From DATGCT01 sp964495575 (lineage in GTDB: Bacteria; Patescibacteriota; Minisyncoccia; UBA6257; GWB1-50-10): 35,536 bases of DNA. How positions within the stretch are numbered: position 1 is the stretch's first letter; each line of letters begins with the position of its first letter. Of the stretch, positions 8,126-16,283 are shown piece after piece. The translations under genes and the position numbers were made by a program. The stretch is taken from contig CAZBVS010000005.1 of NCBI GenBank assembly GCA_964495575.1, positions 1-35,536 on the forward strand. The letters run 5' to 3'. The notes under the pieces were generated by a model that saw only the letters and a list, made by a program, of their open reading frames with translations, was not told the DNA's origin and ran no database searches.

Positions 8126-9012
8126 GTTTAGTATATTATTTATTACTTTTTATATTTGGGTTGATAGTGGGAAGTTTTTTGAATGTGGTTTCTTTGAGGT
8201 ATGAGCCAGGGAACTCTGTTTTTTATTTTGACGTTTTGAAAGGACGCTCTAAGTGTCGTCATTGTGGAAAAACCTTGCGTTGGTTTGAGTTGATTCCTTT
8301 GGTTTCTTTTTTTATACAGCGTGGGAAATGTAGAGGGTGTGGTCATAAGATTTCTTGGCAGTATCCGGTGGTTGAGTTTTTGAGTGGAGTGATTTTTTCT
8401 GCGGTGCCTTTTTTCTTGGTTAATTTTTATAATGTTTTTAACTCACCTTTGGATATAAGGGTGTTTTTTGTTTTAGCAGGGTTATGGGTTTTGGTTTTTC
8501 TGGTTTGGTTGTTGATCTCGGTGATAGATATTCGTCATTATCTAGTGCCTAATGAGTTAAACATTATGTTAGGAGTGTTGGGAGTACTTATTATGTTGAC
8601 TAAGATGAAGGTGGCAGAGTTTGTGTTACCTTTTCATAACTCGTTTTTGAAACATTATACTTTGATGTTTTCTCCAACTCAGACAATCTGGGTTAACCAT
8701 CTTTTAGGGGCGTTTTTTGGATCCTTGTTCTTTGTTGTTTTAATATTGTTGAGTAAAGGAAAGGCGATGGGGTGGGGAGATGTAAAGCTTGCCTTGGTTA
8801 GTGGTTTGGTTGTTGGTTGGCCGGAGATTGCGTTGTCCTTAATGCTAGCTTTTATTTTTGGAGGTATTTTAGGGGCGGTTTTGTTGTTTACAGGAAACAA
8901 GAGCTTGAAGGATAAGTTGCCTTTTGCACCGTTTATGATTGGGAGTATGGTGATTACTATATTTTTTGGGTACGGACTTGTTCAAGGGTATTTAAATCTT
9001 TTTGGTATTTAA
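8122..9012 (+). CDS. pilD: Prepilin peptidase / N-methyltransferase PilD
   Basis: A 296-residue polytopic aspartyl protease (GxGD family) that cuts prepilin leaders and methylates the new N-terminus. It has an N-terminal GSFLNVV motif, the zinc-binding CRHCG and CRGCG pairs (about residues 39-74), and catalytic Asp residues in VIDIRHYLVPNELN and GWGDVKLA. About eight hydrophobic segments are seen. A longer reading from GTG 8083 would overlap the pilin by 43 bases and add a hydrophilic tail. The ATG at 8122, which overlaps the pilin stop as ATGA, is the better start. It serves all six pilin-like proteins here. Confidence 0.93.
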   Translation: MSLVYYLLLFIFGLIVGSFLNVVSLRYEPGNSVFYFDVLKGRSKCRHCGKTLRWFELIPLVSFFIQRGKCRGCGHKISWQYPVVEFLSGVIFSAVPFFLVNFYNVFNSPLDIRVFFVLAGLWVLVFLVWLLISVIDIRHYLVPNELNIMLGVLGVLIMLTKMKVAEFVLPFHNSFLKHYTLMFSPTQTIWVNHLLGAFFGSLFFVVLILLSKGKAMGWGDVKLALVSGLVVGWPEIALSLMLAFIFGGILGAVLLFTGNKSLKDKLPFAPFMIGSMVITIFFGYGLVQGYLNLFGI

Positions 9013-9039
9013 TAAGTTTTTGGCTTGGTTTTTTTGATA

Positions 9040-9061
9040 AAGGCTTTAGAAGCCTTTTTTA
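9040..9061 (+). terminator. Terminator after pilD
   Basis: AAGGCTT and AAGCCTT form a 6-7 bp hairpin with a 3-5 base loop, followed by six T. It separates the pilin/pilD unit from the minor pilin unit. Confidence 0.8.
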
Positions 9062-9078
9062 TTTTGGGTTTAACAGTT

Positions 9079-9084
9079 TATAAT
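9079..9084 (+). promoter_or_regulatory. -10 box of the minor pilin operon
   Basis: TATAAT lies right after the terminator. It overlaps the ATG at 9083, so that ATG cannot be a start codon. The predicted transcription start near 9091 points to ATG 9098. Confidence 0.6.
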
Positions 9085-9097
9085 GATAGTACTGGTT

Positions 9098-9664
9098 ATG
9101 AATCTTTTTTATACAAAACTTAATTCTTTTTTGAAGAAAATTAAATCTTCTATTTCAGGTTTTACCTTGTTGGAGATGGTGATTGTGATTTCTATAATGG
9201 CAATTATTACTGCAGTAACGGTGGGGTATAACCGGGGGAGCAATGATAAATTGGTTCTTTTTTCAAATCAGGCTAAGGTGGTAGGTGTTTTACAAAGAGC
9301 AAAGTCTTTTGCTTTACAGAAAAAAGAAGGTGATGAGGGAGGATTAGTCTGTGCTTTCGGGGTTCATTTTGAGATGCCTCGGACCATGATTATATTCAGG
9401 GATGAGGCTTCTTCACCAAACCCAGGTTTTTGTGGAGAAGATTCTTCTAATATGGAGTATGATGGAGAGAGCGAGAAGATAGAAGAAGTTAAGTTGGATC
9501 CGGATATTGCTTTTAGTTCATTGAGTTGTGGTAAGAAAGAATGTGATATTCTTTTTTCCACTCCTTATCTAGACGTTCTAGGAGAAGGAGTTGTTAGTTT
9601 GAGTACTGGAGATGAGATTGTGGAGGTAGAGGTAGGGAGCGGAGCTCAAGTTTATAGTAAATAA
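9098..9664 (+). CDS. GspH/FimT-like minor pilin
   Basis: A 188-residue prepilin with a longer basic leader (about 21 residues), cleavage site SG/FTLLE and a membrane helix with MVIVISIMAIITAV. The globular domain has FimT/GspH-like features, including a short amphipathic helix (VVGVLQRAKSFALQKK) after alpha-1. Four Cys are scattered in the C-terminal half. Minor pilins of this kind prime pilus assembly or sit at the tip. The ATG at 9083 is inside the -10 box, so I start at 9098. It heads a run of four minor pilin genes separated by 2 to 4 bases or overlapping. Confidence 0.83.
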   Translation: MNLFYTKLNSFLKKIKSSISGFTLLEMVIVISIMAIITAVTVGYNRGSNDKLVLFSNQAKVVGVLQRAKSFALQKKEGDEGGLVCAFGVHFEMPRTMIIFRDEASSPNPGFCGEDSSNMEYDGESEKIEEVKLDPDIAFSSLSCGKKECDILFSTPYLDVLGEGVVSLSTGDEIVEVEVGSGAQVYSK

Positions 9665-9666
9665 AT

Positions 9667-10194
9667 ATGGATAAATTTATAAAAAAAGTTAAAAAAGAAG
9701 AGGAAGGAAGTATGATGATAGAAGCTGTTGTCGGGTTAACACTTGTGACGGTAGGGTTGCTTGGTATTTTTAACTTAGTTACCAACTCAATTAGGACGAA
9801 TAGAGCGGCTGGCTATCGTTTCATTGCCTCTAATTTGGCGGCTGAAGGGATAGAGGTTACGAAGAATATAATTGATACAAACGTTGCTCAAGGAAGGCCC
9901 TGGAACGAGTATTTAGCGAGTAATAATTATCAGTTTAGTTATGATTCTTTTGCGGATAGCACCACAGGGTTAAATGATTTTGTGTTGGGAATACATGGAC
10001 CAGAGTATATAAAGCTTGGGGATCGTTATCAGTATAAAAGTGGAGACAAAACTATATTTAAGAGAGAGGTTTCTGTTAATAGTGTGCGATCAGATGCAAT
10101 CCGGGTGAATAGCATAGTTAGCTGGGAAGAGAACGGGGAGGTGAGAGAGATAAACGTCGAGGATCATTTTTATAACTGGCGGGGAGTAAAGTAA
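9667..10194 (+). CDS. PilV/GspI-like minor pilin
   Basis: 175 residues. The leader ends EEEG, and the mature part begins SMMIEAVVGLTLVTVGLLGI, with Glu at +5. The following segment (NLVTNSIRTNRAAGYRFIASNLAAEGIEVTK) has the AxxLAxEGIE pattern typical of PilV/GspI proteins. Two bases separate it from the previous gene. The first mature residue is Ser rather than Phe, which PilD family enzymes tolerate. It is likely part of the tip or priming complex with the genes on both sides. Confidence 0.83.
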   Translation: MDKFIKKVKKEEEGSMMIEAVVGLTLVTVGLLGIFNLVTNSIRTNRAAGYRFIASNLAAEGIEVTKNIIDTNVAQGRPWNEYLASNNYQFSYDSFADSTTGLNDFVLGIHGPEYIKLGDRYQYKSGDKTIFKREVSVNSVRSDAIRVNSIVSWEENGEVREINVEDHFYNWRGVK

Positions 10195-10198
10195 AAAT

Positions 10199-10768
10199 AT
10201 GAAGGATATTTTTGTAAAAATAAAAAATGTTTTTAAGAGTAGAAAAGGTTTTACCTTGGTAGAGATGATTGTGGCTATGTCAGTGTTTACAATATTACTT
10301 ACTGTTGCAGTAGGGGTGTTTGTAAAGTCCATTAGATCACAGAGAGAGTTGGTTCATCGTTTAGCGATTATTGATAATGCAGGGCTAGCGTTAGAGCAGA
10401 TGACAAGAGAAATTAGAACAGGGTATGATTTTTCTGGTACTGATTCTTTACGATTTAAGAATAAAGATGGAGAAACTGTTAATTTTTTAAAAGCTGGAAA
10501 CCAGATTTTGAGGAGAGTAGATGACAATGATTTTGAGTTAACTGGTCCTAATGTTCAGGTTAAAAGTTTATCTTTTGATGTTCAGCAGACGAATAATGAT
10601 AAGTGTAACCCTTGGAGAGTTACGATAGGGTTAAGAGTAGGATCAGAGGAGCTTCAGTCTAATGATGATATAGTATTGCAGAACACTGTTAGTTCAAGGG
10701 TGTTGCCGATTGAGATGCCTAATGCTCCTCAGGATATATTAAATGATTGTAAATTAAATTATGAGTAA
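10199..10768 (+). CDS. PilW/GspJ-like minor pilin
   Basis: 189 residues with cleavage site RKG/FTLVE and a membrane helix (MIVAMSVFTILLTVAVGVFV). The next part, IDNAGLALEQMTREIRTG, is the usual PilW/GspJ feature following alpha-1. A beta-rich domain follows, with two Cys (NDKCNPW and LNDCKLN). It overlaps the next gene by 8 bases, so the two are coupled. Assignment to the PilW/GspJ class is good, but the exact subunit name is inferred from order. Confidence 0.85.
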   Translation: MKDIFVKIKNVFKSRKGFTLVEMIVAMSVFTILLTVAVGVFVKSIRSQRELVHRLAIIDNAGLALEQMTREIRTGYDFSGTDSLRFKNKDGETVNFLKAGNQILRRVDDNDFELTGPNVQVKSLSFDVQQTNNDKCNPWRVTIGLRVGSEELQSNDDIVLQNTVSSRVLPIEMPNAPQDILNDCKLNYE

Positions 10769-11198
10769 AGTTTTTAAAGACAATTATAATAAAGGGCAGA
10801 CAATTATTTTGATTGTTGTAATGATGGGCGGGATTTTATTAACCGCCACAACTATTGCCGGGTTGTTGATGTTTTATCAGGTTCAGCAATCAAATGATTT
10901 TAGTAAGTCTACTCAGGCTGTTTATGCGGCAGATGCAGGATTAGAACGAGCAATCTATTATTATTACAACGATTATCAGTATGATCCTGATAATCCTTGT
11001 TATCCTATGGAGCAAGCTTGCTCGGTGCCGGAAGGGATACCTTTTACTACGAACTCTTCATATGAAGCAAAGATGGTAATCCCGCCTTCTGGTTCGGGGA
11101 GTGATGTTAACGTATTTATTTCTACAGGAGAAAATGAGGAGGCAAGGCGTGTTTTGCAGACGAAGTTCTTGGTTTCTCCTTTTGTAAATCCTTCATAG
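10761..11198 (+). CDS. PilX/GspK-like minor pilin
   Basis: 145 residues. The leader ends NKG, and the hydrophobic helix QTIILIVVMMGGILLTATTI has no Glu at position +5. This is the hallmark of GspK/PilX-type subunits that cap the pilus tip. It is followed by AVYAADAGLERAIYYY, the AxAGLE signature of PilX proteins. The globular part is short, with one close Cys pair (NPCYPMEQAC). It is the last pilus gene, and ligA follows after 4 bases. Confidence 0.85.
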   Translation: MSKVFKDNYNKGQTIILIVVMMGGILLTATTIAGLLMFYQVQQSNDFSKSTQAVYAADAGLERAIYYYYNDYQYDPDNPCYPMEQACSVPEGIPFTTNSSYEAKMVIPPSGSGSDVNVFISTGENEEARRVLQTKFLVSPFVNPS

Positions 11199-11202
11199 TT
11201 TT

Positions 11203-13254
11203 ATGAATAAGAAACAGGCTAAAAAAAGAGTTGATAAATTAAAGAAAGAGATAAGAAAGCATCGTTATAAATATCATGTATTGGATAATCCTGAGGTAAC
11301 GGATGCTGTTTTTGATTCTTTAAAGAACGAGTTGAAAAACTTAGAGAAAAAGTTTCCTGAGTTAGCAACCTTTGATTCTCCGACGCAGAAAGTGGGAGGG
11401 GAGCCTTTGGATAAGTTTGAGAAGTTTACCCATCCTGTACCAATGCTTTCTTTTGATGACGCTTTTGATGAGGAAGAGGTGGAGGAATGGTTGAAAAGAC
11501 TGGATAATTATTTAGGTTATAAAGTTAGAGGGGCTGATAATTGGACCGGTTTTTATTGTGAGCTTAAAATTGATGGGTTGGCGGTAGAGTTAATTTATAA
11601 AAACGGTTCTTTGGTAAAGGGAGCTACTCGAGGTGATGGAAGAGTAGGGGAGGATATAACCCAGAATTTAAAGACAGTAAGCGCGGTCCCTTTGAAGTTA
11701 GAAAGTTTTAATGATGAGTTTGATGTTCCAGATTATTTAGTAATAAGAGGAGAGGTTTTTCTTAGAAAGAGTGAGTTTAAGAGAATAAATAAAGAGAGGG
11801 AATCAAGAGGAGAAGACCTTTATGCTAACCCTCGTAATGTTGCGGCAGGTTCATTAAGACAGCTTGATCCAAAAGTGACAGCTTCAAGAAATCTGGATTT
11901 TTTTGCATATGATATAGCCGTAGGTTTAGATTTGGAGGTGCATGAAGAAAAACATGAAGCAATGAAGAGCTTTGGATTAAAGGTCTGTGATCATAATAAA
12001 GCAGTTGAGACCTTAGGGGATGTTTTTGATTTTCGAGATTATTGGGAGGAGGAAAGAAAAAAACTTGATTATGAAATTGACGGAGTAGTGGTAATGGTGA
12101 ATAGTAATAAAATTTTTGAGGAGGCAGGCTCTGTCGGGAGAGCTCCAAGAGGAGCAATTGCGTATAAGTTTTCTCCTGAGGAAGCTACAACCAAGGTGAA
12201 GGAGATAAAAATTCAGGTAGGTAGAACAGGAGCCTTAACACCAATAGCTGTTTTAAAGCCGGTAAATCTTGGGGGAGTAAAAATAGCTCACGCTACGTTA
12301 CATAACTTTGATCAAATTGAGAGATTGGATGTTAGAGAAGGGGACACCGTGGTTGTAAGCAGGGCAGGTGATGTTATCCCTCAGGTAGTTGATGTTATAG
12401 AAGATTTAAGGGACGGAGATGAAAAGAAGTTTAATGTTCCTAATAAGTGTCCTGTAGATGGATCAGAGATTGAAAGAGACGGAGCAATTTATCGGTGTTC
12501 TAATCCTGATTGTGGAGCAAGACACAAAGAAAGTCTTTATCATTTTGTTTCTCGGGGAGCTTTTGATATAGAAGGGGTAGGGCCAAAGATTATTGATAAG
12601 TTTTTAGACGAAGGGTTGGTTTCCGATGCTTATGATATATTTGAGGTTAAAAAGGGAGACATTGAGGTGTTAGAGGGTTTTGGAGAGAAATCTTCCGAGA
12701 ACATTATAAACAGTATAGAGAGTTCTAAGGAAATAAGTTTGAGCAGGTTTTTATACAGTTTAGGTATTTTACATGTGGGAGAAGAGACAAGTCGGTTATT
12801 GGCTGCTATGGTGGTTGATGGAGAAGGAGAGATTAAAAAACCGGTTGATGTTTTAGATTTTTTTGAGGATGTGACAGTTGAAGATTTTGAGAGTATAGAT
12901 GGGGTAGGGAAGGTTATGGCAAGGAGTATAAAGAGCTGGTTTGGTAAAGAGAAGAACAAGAAACTTTTGAGACGGTTAAGCAAGACAGGGGTTAGATTAA
13001 AGGTAGAGGTTAACGTGGAAGGGGGAAAGTTAAACGGAAAGAGGTTTGTTTTAACAGGCTCTCTTGATTCTTTAACAAGAGAAAAGGCTAAGGAGTTAAT
13101 TTTAGAGGAAGGAGGGTCGGTGAGCTCGAGTGTTAGTAGTAATACAGATTATGTAGTTGTTGGGGATGATCCAGGTTCAAAGTTGGATAAGGCAAAAGAG
13201 ATTGGGGTTGAAACTTTAGATGAAGAAGAGTTCCTTGAATTATTAGGTAAATAA
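11203..13254 (+). CDS. ligA: NAD-dependent DNA ligase LigA
   Basis: A 683-residue ligase that seals nicks in replication and repair. It has the N-terminal Ia domain (HRYKYHVLDNPEVTD), adenylation site ELKIDG with Lys at about 122, an OB-fold (about residues 320-405) and a zinc finger. Helix-hairpin-helix repeats and a C-terminal BRCT domain (about 605-680) follow. The zinc finger reads C416-x2-D419, C432, C437: the second Cys of the usual four is replaced by Asp. Length is normal. It is transcribed behind the minor pilins with a 4-base gap and no visible promoter of its own. Confidence 0.96.
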   Translation: MNKKQAKKRVDKLKKEIRKHRYKYHVLDNPEVTDAVFDSLKNELKNLEKKFPELATFDSPTQKVGGEPLDKFEKFTHPVPMLSFDDAFDEEEVEEWLKRLDNYLGYKVRGADNWTGFYCELKIDGLAVELIYKNGSLVKGATRGDGRVGEDITQNLKTVSAVPLKLESFNDEFDVPDYLVIRGEVFLRKSEFKRINKERESRGEDLYANPRNVAAGSLRQLDPKVTASRNLDFFAYDIAVGLDLEVHEEKHEAMKSFGLKVCDHNKAVETLGDVFDFRDYWEEERKKLDYEIDGVVVMVNSNKIFEEAGSVGRAPRGAIAYKFSPEEATTKVKEIKIQVGRTGALTPIAVLKPVNLGGVKIAHATLHNFDQIERLDVREGDTVVVSRAGDVIPQVVDVIEDLRDGDEKKFNVPNKCPVDGSEIERDGAIYRCSNPDCGARHKESLYHFVSRGAFDIEGVGPKIIDKFLDEGLVSDAYDIFEVKKGDIEVLEGFGEKSSENIINSIESSKEISLSRFLYSLGILHVGEETSRLLAAMVVDGEGEIKKPVDVLDFFEDVTVEDFESIDGVGKVMARSIKSWFGKEKNKKLLRRLSKTGVRLKVEVNVEGGKLNGKRFVLTGSLDSLTREKAKELILEEGGSVSSSVSSNTDYVVVGDDPGSKLDKAKEIGVETLDEEEFLELLGK

Positions 13255-13261
13255 AAGTTAG

Positions 13262-13267
13262 TATATA
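13262..13267 (+). promoter_or_regulatory. Possible -10 box of gatC
   Basis: TATATA ends 7 bases before the gatC ATG in the 19-base gap after ligA. If used, it would give a leaderless gatC-gatA message. The match is weak. Confidence 0.3.
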
Positions 13268-13273
13268 AGATAT

Positions 13274-13576
13274 ATGAGTAAAGATTTAATCAATAAAAAA
13301 CTTATTAAACACCTGGCTGGGTTAGTTAAATTAAGGCTTGGTGATGAAGTCGATGATTTAACGGATGATTTGAAAGAGATTGTCGATCATTTTAATGAGT
13401 TAGAAGAGGTTGATACAGAAGGGGTAGAACCAGTTAGTGGAGGAACGGAGTTGGTGAACGTAATGAGAAAGGACTCATATGATAATAGAGGTTTATCAAA
13501 AGAGGAGACAATAAAAAACTTTCCTGAAGAAAAAGATGGTTATTTAAAGACACCGTCAATTTTAAATCATGAATAA
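13274..13576 (+). CDS. gatC: Asp/Glu-tRNA amidotransferase subunit GatC
   Basis: 100 residues of the GatC family, the belt-like chaperone subunit that stabilises GatA in the GatCAB complex. The complex converts misacylated Glu-tRNA(Gln) or Asp-tRNA(Asn). It shows the N-terminal helix with HLAGLVKLRL, the ELEEVDTEGVEP motif and the NVMRKD motif. It overlaps gatA by 8 bases, so the subunits are translationally coupled. No gatB is in the window, so the kinase-like subunit must be encoded elsewhere. Confidence 0.9.
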   Translation: MSKDLINKKLIKHLAGLVKLRLGDEVDDLTDDLKEIVDHFNELEEVDTEGVEPVSGGTELVNVMRKDSYDNRGLSKEETIKNFPEEKDGYLKTPSILNHE

Positions 13577-14996
13577 AGATTTAACTGTTAAAAAATTTAG
13601 AGAAGGATTTTTAAACAAAGAGTTTTCTTCTTTGGAAGTAGTGAAGGATATTTTTGGGAGAATTGAAGAAAAAGATAATGAGTTAAAGGCTTATTTGTCT
13701 TTAGATAAAGATTTAGCTTATAGCCAGGCTGAAAAAGCTGATCTTGCTTTAGCAGAGAATAAGAACATTAGTTTAATTGAGGGGTTACCGATAGCTTTGA
13801 AAGATAACATTTTATTAAAAGGAACTAAAACTACTGCAGCGTCTGAGATTTTAAAAGATTATAAGGCTAGCTATGATGCTACTGTAGTTTCCAAGATGAA
13901 AGAGGCTGGAGGAGTATTTTTAGGGAAGACTAATCTGGATGAGTTTGCAATGGGTTCTTCAACTGAGAACTCAAGTTTTCAGATAACTAAAAATCCCTAT
14001 GATTTATCAAGAGTCCCGGGAGGCTCTTCCGGGGGGTCGGCAGCAGCAGTAGCTTCAGGTGAGGCCTTAGCCGCCTTAGGGTCTGATACAGGGGGGTCTA
14101 TAAGGCAACCAGCAGCATTTTGCGGGGTTGTTGGTATGAAACCAACCTATGGAGCAGTTTCTCGACATGGGTTGATTGCAATGGCTTCCAGCTTAGATCA
14201 GATTGGTCCAATTACTAAAACAGTGGAGGATGCTAGAATTTTGTTTGAGGTAATAAAAGGAAGTGATAAATATGATTCAACCAGTACAGATTTATCTTTA
14301 AAAGAGAGGAGCCTAGATGATGTTAAGAAATTAAAGATAGGGGTACCGAAAGAATATTTTGTTGATGGCTTGGATGAGTCTGTTAAGAAAGGGGTAGAAA
14401 AAGCAAGGTCTGATCTTGAAAGTTTAGGTATTGAGTTTAAGGAGATTAGTCTTCCTCATACAAAGTATGCTCTTTCTGTTTATTACATAATTATGCCGGC
14501 TGAGGTGAGTACAAACTTGGCCAGGTTTGATGGAATTCGGTACGGGGAAAGAGAAGAGGCTTCTTCATTAGAAGAGTTGTATTTGAATAATAAGTCTTCC
14601 GGATTTGGAGAAGAGACAAAAAGGAGGTTGGTATTAGGGACCTTTGTTTTGTCCTCCGGGTATTATGATGCTTATTATAAAAAAGCTCAGAGAGTTCGGA
14701 GACTTATAAAGAATGATTTTGATAAAGTTTTTGAAGAGGTGGATTTAATTTTGACTCCTACTACGCCTACACCTCCTTTCAAGATTGGAGAGAAGGCGGA
14801 TGATCCTTTGTCGATGTACCTTTCTGACTTATTTACTATACCGGCTAATTTAGCAGGATTACCGGCTATTTCTATTCCTGTAGCGGATTATTCAACAGAG
14901 GAAGGTTTACCAGTTGGTTTTCAGTTGATTGGTAAGCGTTTTGGGGAGAGTGATATTTTTGGAGTAGGATCTTTTTATGAAAAGATAAATAACTAA
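13569..14996 (+). CDS. gatA: Glu-tRNA(Gln) amidotransferase subunit GatA
   Basis: A 475-residue amidase-signature enzyme that releases ammonia from glutamine for tRNA-dependent amidation. The catalytic triad is visible: Lys in PIALKDNI (about residue 70), cis-Ser in GGSSGGSAAAVA (about 150) and nucleophile Ser in GSDTGGSIRQPA (about 175). Length is normal for GatA. It follows gatC with an 8-base overlap. A 199-residue membrane protein follows after 2 bases, in the same operon. Presence of GatCA implies an indirect route to Gln-tRNA and/or Asn-tRNA. Confidence 0.95.
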   Translation: MNKDLTVKKFREGFLNKEFSSLEVVKDIFGRIEEKDNELKAYLSLDKDLAYSQAEKADLALAENKNISLIEGLPIALKDNILLKGTKTTAASEILKDYKASYDATVVSKMKEAGGVFLGKTNLDEFAMGSSTENSSFQITKNPYDLSRVPGGSSGGSAAAVASGEALAALGSDTGGSIRQPAAFCGVVGMKPTYGAVSRHGLIAMASSLDQIGPITKTVEDARILFEVIKGSDKYDSTSTDLSLKERSLDDVKKLKIGVPKEYFVDGLDESVKKGVEKARSDLESLGIEFKEISLPHTKYALSVYYIIMPAEVSTNLARFDGIRYGEREEASSLEELYLNNKSSGFGEETKRRLVLGTFVLSSGYYDAYYKKAQRVRRLIKNDFDKVFEEVDLILTPTTPTPPFKIGEKADDPLSMYLSDLFTIPANLAGLPAISIPVADYSTEEGLPVGFQLIGKRFGESDIFGVGSFYEKINN

Positions 14997-14998
14997 TT

Positions 14999-15598
14999 AT
15001 GGGGGATGTATTAACTTTTTTAGCAGAGGAAGATTTGTTAGCTATTATTGTAAATAAGTCGGTAGAGTTTTGGCCTGTCTTGAAAGATCTTGTTATGAAA
15101 TTTTATTGGAATGTAATAGATAATTTAGGTTGGATACAGTTTTCAATATTGTTTGTTTCAGGGGTTCTTTTGGTGGCGATAGTTGTTTTGGTAAAAAGAG
15201 GAAAGCGGGAGTTTGAGTTGTTTCGAAATTTAGGGATAAAGGATTTGTTGGGGTTAGGAGCTAAAAGACCCATTAGACATTTGAAGCAATGGAAGAGAGT
15301 AAAAAGTAATTTGGAGAGCAGAGATAAGGAGAGGATAGCGATGGCTGTTATTGAAGCAAGGCATTTGTTTCATAGATTGTTAGAAGAGGCGGGGTATAAA
15401 GGTGAGAGTTTTGAGATGAGATTAAATAAGTTTTTGAGGTCCTCTGGTTTTGAAGACGAGAACAATCTTTTGGAGGCAGAAGATTTTGTAGGGAATTTGG
15501 AAGGAGATTCAAGGCAGGGGATTGATTATGATGTTGCTAAAGGAGTACTTCAGGTTTATGAGAAAGCAATAAGTGAGGAGCTTGAGGTAAATATTTAA
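14999..15598 (+). CDS. Unknown single- or two-pass membrane protein
   Basis: 199 residues of unrecognised family. A weakly hydrophobic N-terminus is followed by a clear membrane helix (about residues 46-65, FSILFVSGVLLVAIVVLV) and a basic stop-transfer segment. A soluble, helical C-terminal domain of about 110 residues is rich in Arg, Lys, Glu and Leu (IEARHLFHRLLEEAGYKG). It is the last gene of the run beginning with the pilins and ligA, 2 bases after gatA, and is followed by a strong terminator. No motif suggests a function. Confidence 0.75.
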   Translation: MGDVLTFLAEEDLLAIIVNKSVEFWPVLKDLVMKFYWNVIDNLGWIQFSILFVSGVLLVAIVVLVKRGKREFELFRNLGIKDLLGLGAKRPIRHLKQWKRVKSNLESRDKERIAMAVIEARHLFHRLLEEAGYKGESFEMRLNKFLRSSGFEDENNLLEAEDFVGNLEGDSRQGIDYDVAKGVLQVYEKAISEELEVNI

Positions 15599-15618
15599 AG
15601 GTTTTAGAGATATTTTAA

Positions 15619-15647
15619 AACCACGCTTTGAAAGCGTGGTTTTTTTG
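15619..15647 (+). terminator. Rho-independent terminator after the pilin-ligA-gatCA run
   Basis: AACCACGCT and AGCGTGGTT form a strong stem with a TTGAA loop, followed by a T run (15640-15646). It lies 1 base from the 3' end of the opposing tRNA-Asp, and its A-rich left side may also serve that strand. Confidence 0.88.
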
Positions 15648-15720
15648 CGCGGGTGACCAGATTTGAACTGGCGATCTCCTCCGTGACAGGGAGGCGCCTT
15701 TGCCGCTAGGCCACACCCGC
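15648..15720 (-). tRNA. tRNA-Asp (GTC)
   Basis: A complete cloverleaf on the minus strand. Acceptor GCGGGTG pairs with CACCCGC, the D stem GCC pairs with GGC, and the anticodon stem CCTCC/GGAGG has loop CTGTCAC (anticodon GTC). The T arm is GCCAG-TTCAAAT-CTGGT. The discriminator is G, as expected for Asp. CCA is not encoded. Confidence 0.93.
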
Positions 15721-15730
15721 ACCGCTTTAA

Positions 15731-15758
15731 ATATTACCTTTTTTTATTATTTTTGCAA
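15731..15758 (-). promoter_or_regulatory. Promoter of tRNA-Asp
   Basis: On the minus strand, TTGCAA (15753-15758) and TAATAT (15731-15736) are separated by 16 bases. The -10 box ends 10 bases before the tRNA, and the promoter lies just behind the nlpC stop. Confidence 0.6.
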
Positions 15759-15762
15759 GTTT

Positions 15763-16206
15763 TTACAGAAGTCTTTTTATGGTAACTATTGGTTTTAGTC
15801 TTTTTTTAACTTTGTCTATAGTTTCTGTTCTTACTTGTCCTTTTTCTACTATTTTAGGGTTATGCTGGACTCTTTTTGATTCAGCGTGGATTATTTTATT
15901 GTCTCCGAGATACATTACTACATGACCGATACCTTCAGGAAAGGCTTTGTTGTAATGTCCTCGGGAGCCTCTGAAGAATATCAAGTCGCCAGGTTTTATA
16001 TCTTTGATGTTTTTTATTTTTTCTCCCGCAAACTCTGCTTGTTCAATGGTACTTCTTGGTATTTCTTTGTCTATTTGTTTGTAGAGGTATTTTATGAATC
16101 CAGAGCAATCAAAAACATCCGGGGCTTCTTTCATTTTAGCGCCATATTTATATGGGGTTCCTTCAAGCTTTTTAGCTAGGTCTATAAGTTTTTCTTTTTT
16201 ATTCAT
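15763..16206 (-). CDS. NlpC/P60 family peptidase
   Basis: A 147-residue single-domain NlpC/P60 cysteine peptidase, a family that cleaves peptide bonds in peptidoglycan stems. The catalytic Cys is in DCSGFIKYLY (about residue 34), the His in GIGHVVMYLG (about 96), and the polar third residue in IIHAES. The KPGDLIFFRG motif typical of the family is also present. There is no signal peptide or cell-wall binding domain, so it would act inside or be exported in some other way. GTG 16209 precedes ATG 16206; I use the ATG. The -10 box lies about 8 bases upstream, so the message is nearly leaderless. Confidence 0.88.
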   Translation of the reverse strand: MNKKEKLIDLAKKLEGTPYKYGAKMKEAPDVFDCSGFIKYLYKQIDKEIPRSTIEQAEFAGEKIKNIKDIKPGDLIFFRGSRGHYNKAFPEGIGHVVMYLGDNKIIHAESKRVQHNPKIVEKGQVRTETIDKVKKRLKPIVTIKRLL

Positions 16207-16213
16207 CACGTTT

Positions 16214-16274
16214 ATTTTACATGAATTCTTTTAAAATACAAAAAGGTTTCTAATTTTTGGTTTTGTGTTAAAAT
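16214..16274. promoter_or_regulatory. Divergent promoters of nlpC and the first M14-like gene
   Basis: On the minus strand, TAAAAT (16214-16219) serves nlpC. On the plus strand, the extended box TGTTAAAAT (16266-16274) serves the M14-like gene. Each ends 7 to 9 bases from its start codon, so both messages are expected to have almost no leader. Confidence 0.55.
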
Positions 16275-16283
16275 GTAATCACT

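Noticed and set aside
9083..9097. ATG 9083 as start of the GspH-like gene
   Set aside because: It overlaps the TATAAT box and lies upstream of the predicted transcription start; ATG 9098 fits better.
11825..12157. 110-codon minus-strand frame inside ligA
   Set aside because: It lies wholly within ligA, has low-complexity Leu/Pro-rich content and no promoter.
15886..16179. 97-codon plus-strand frame opposite nlpC
   Set aside because: It is antisense to conserved NlpC/P60 motifs, with an aromatic-rich composition typical of shadow frames.
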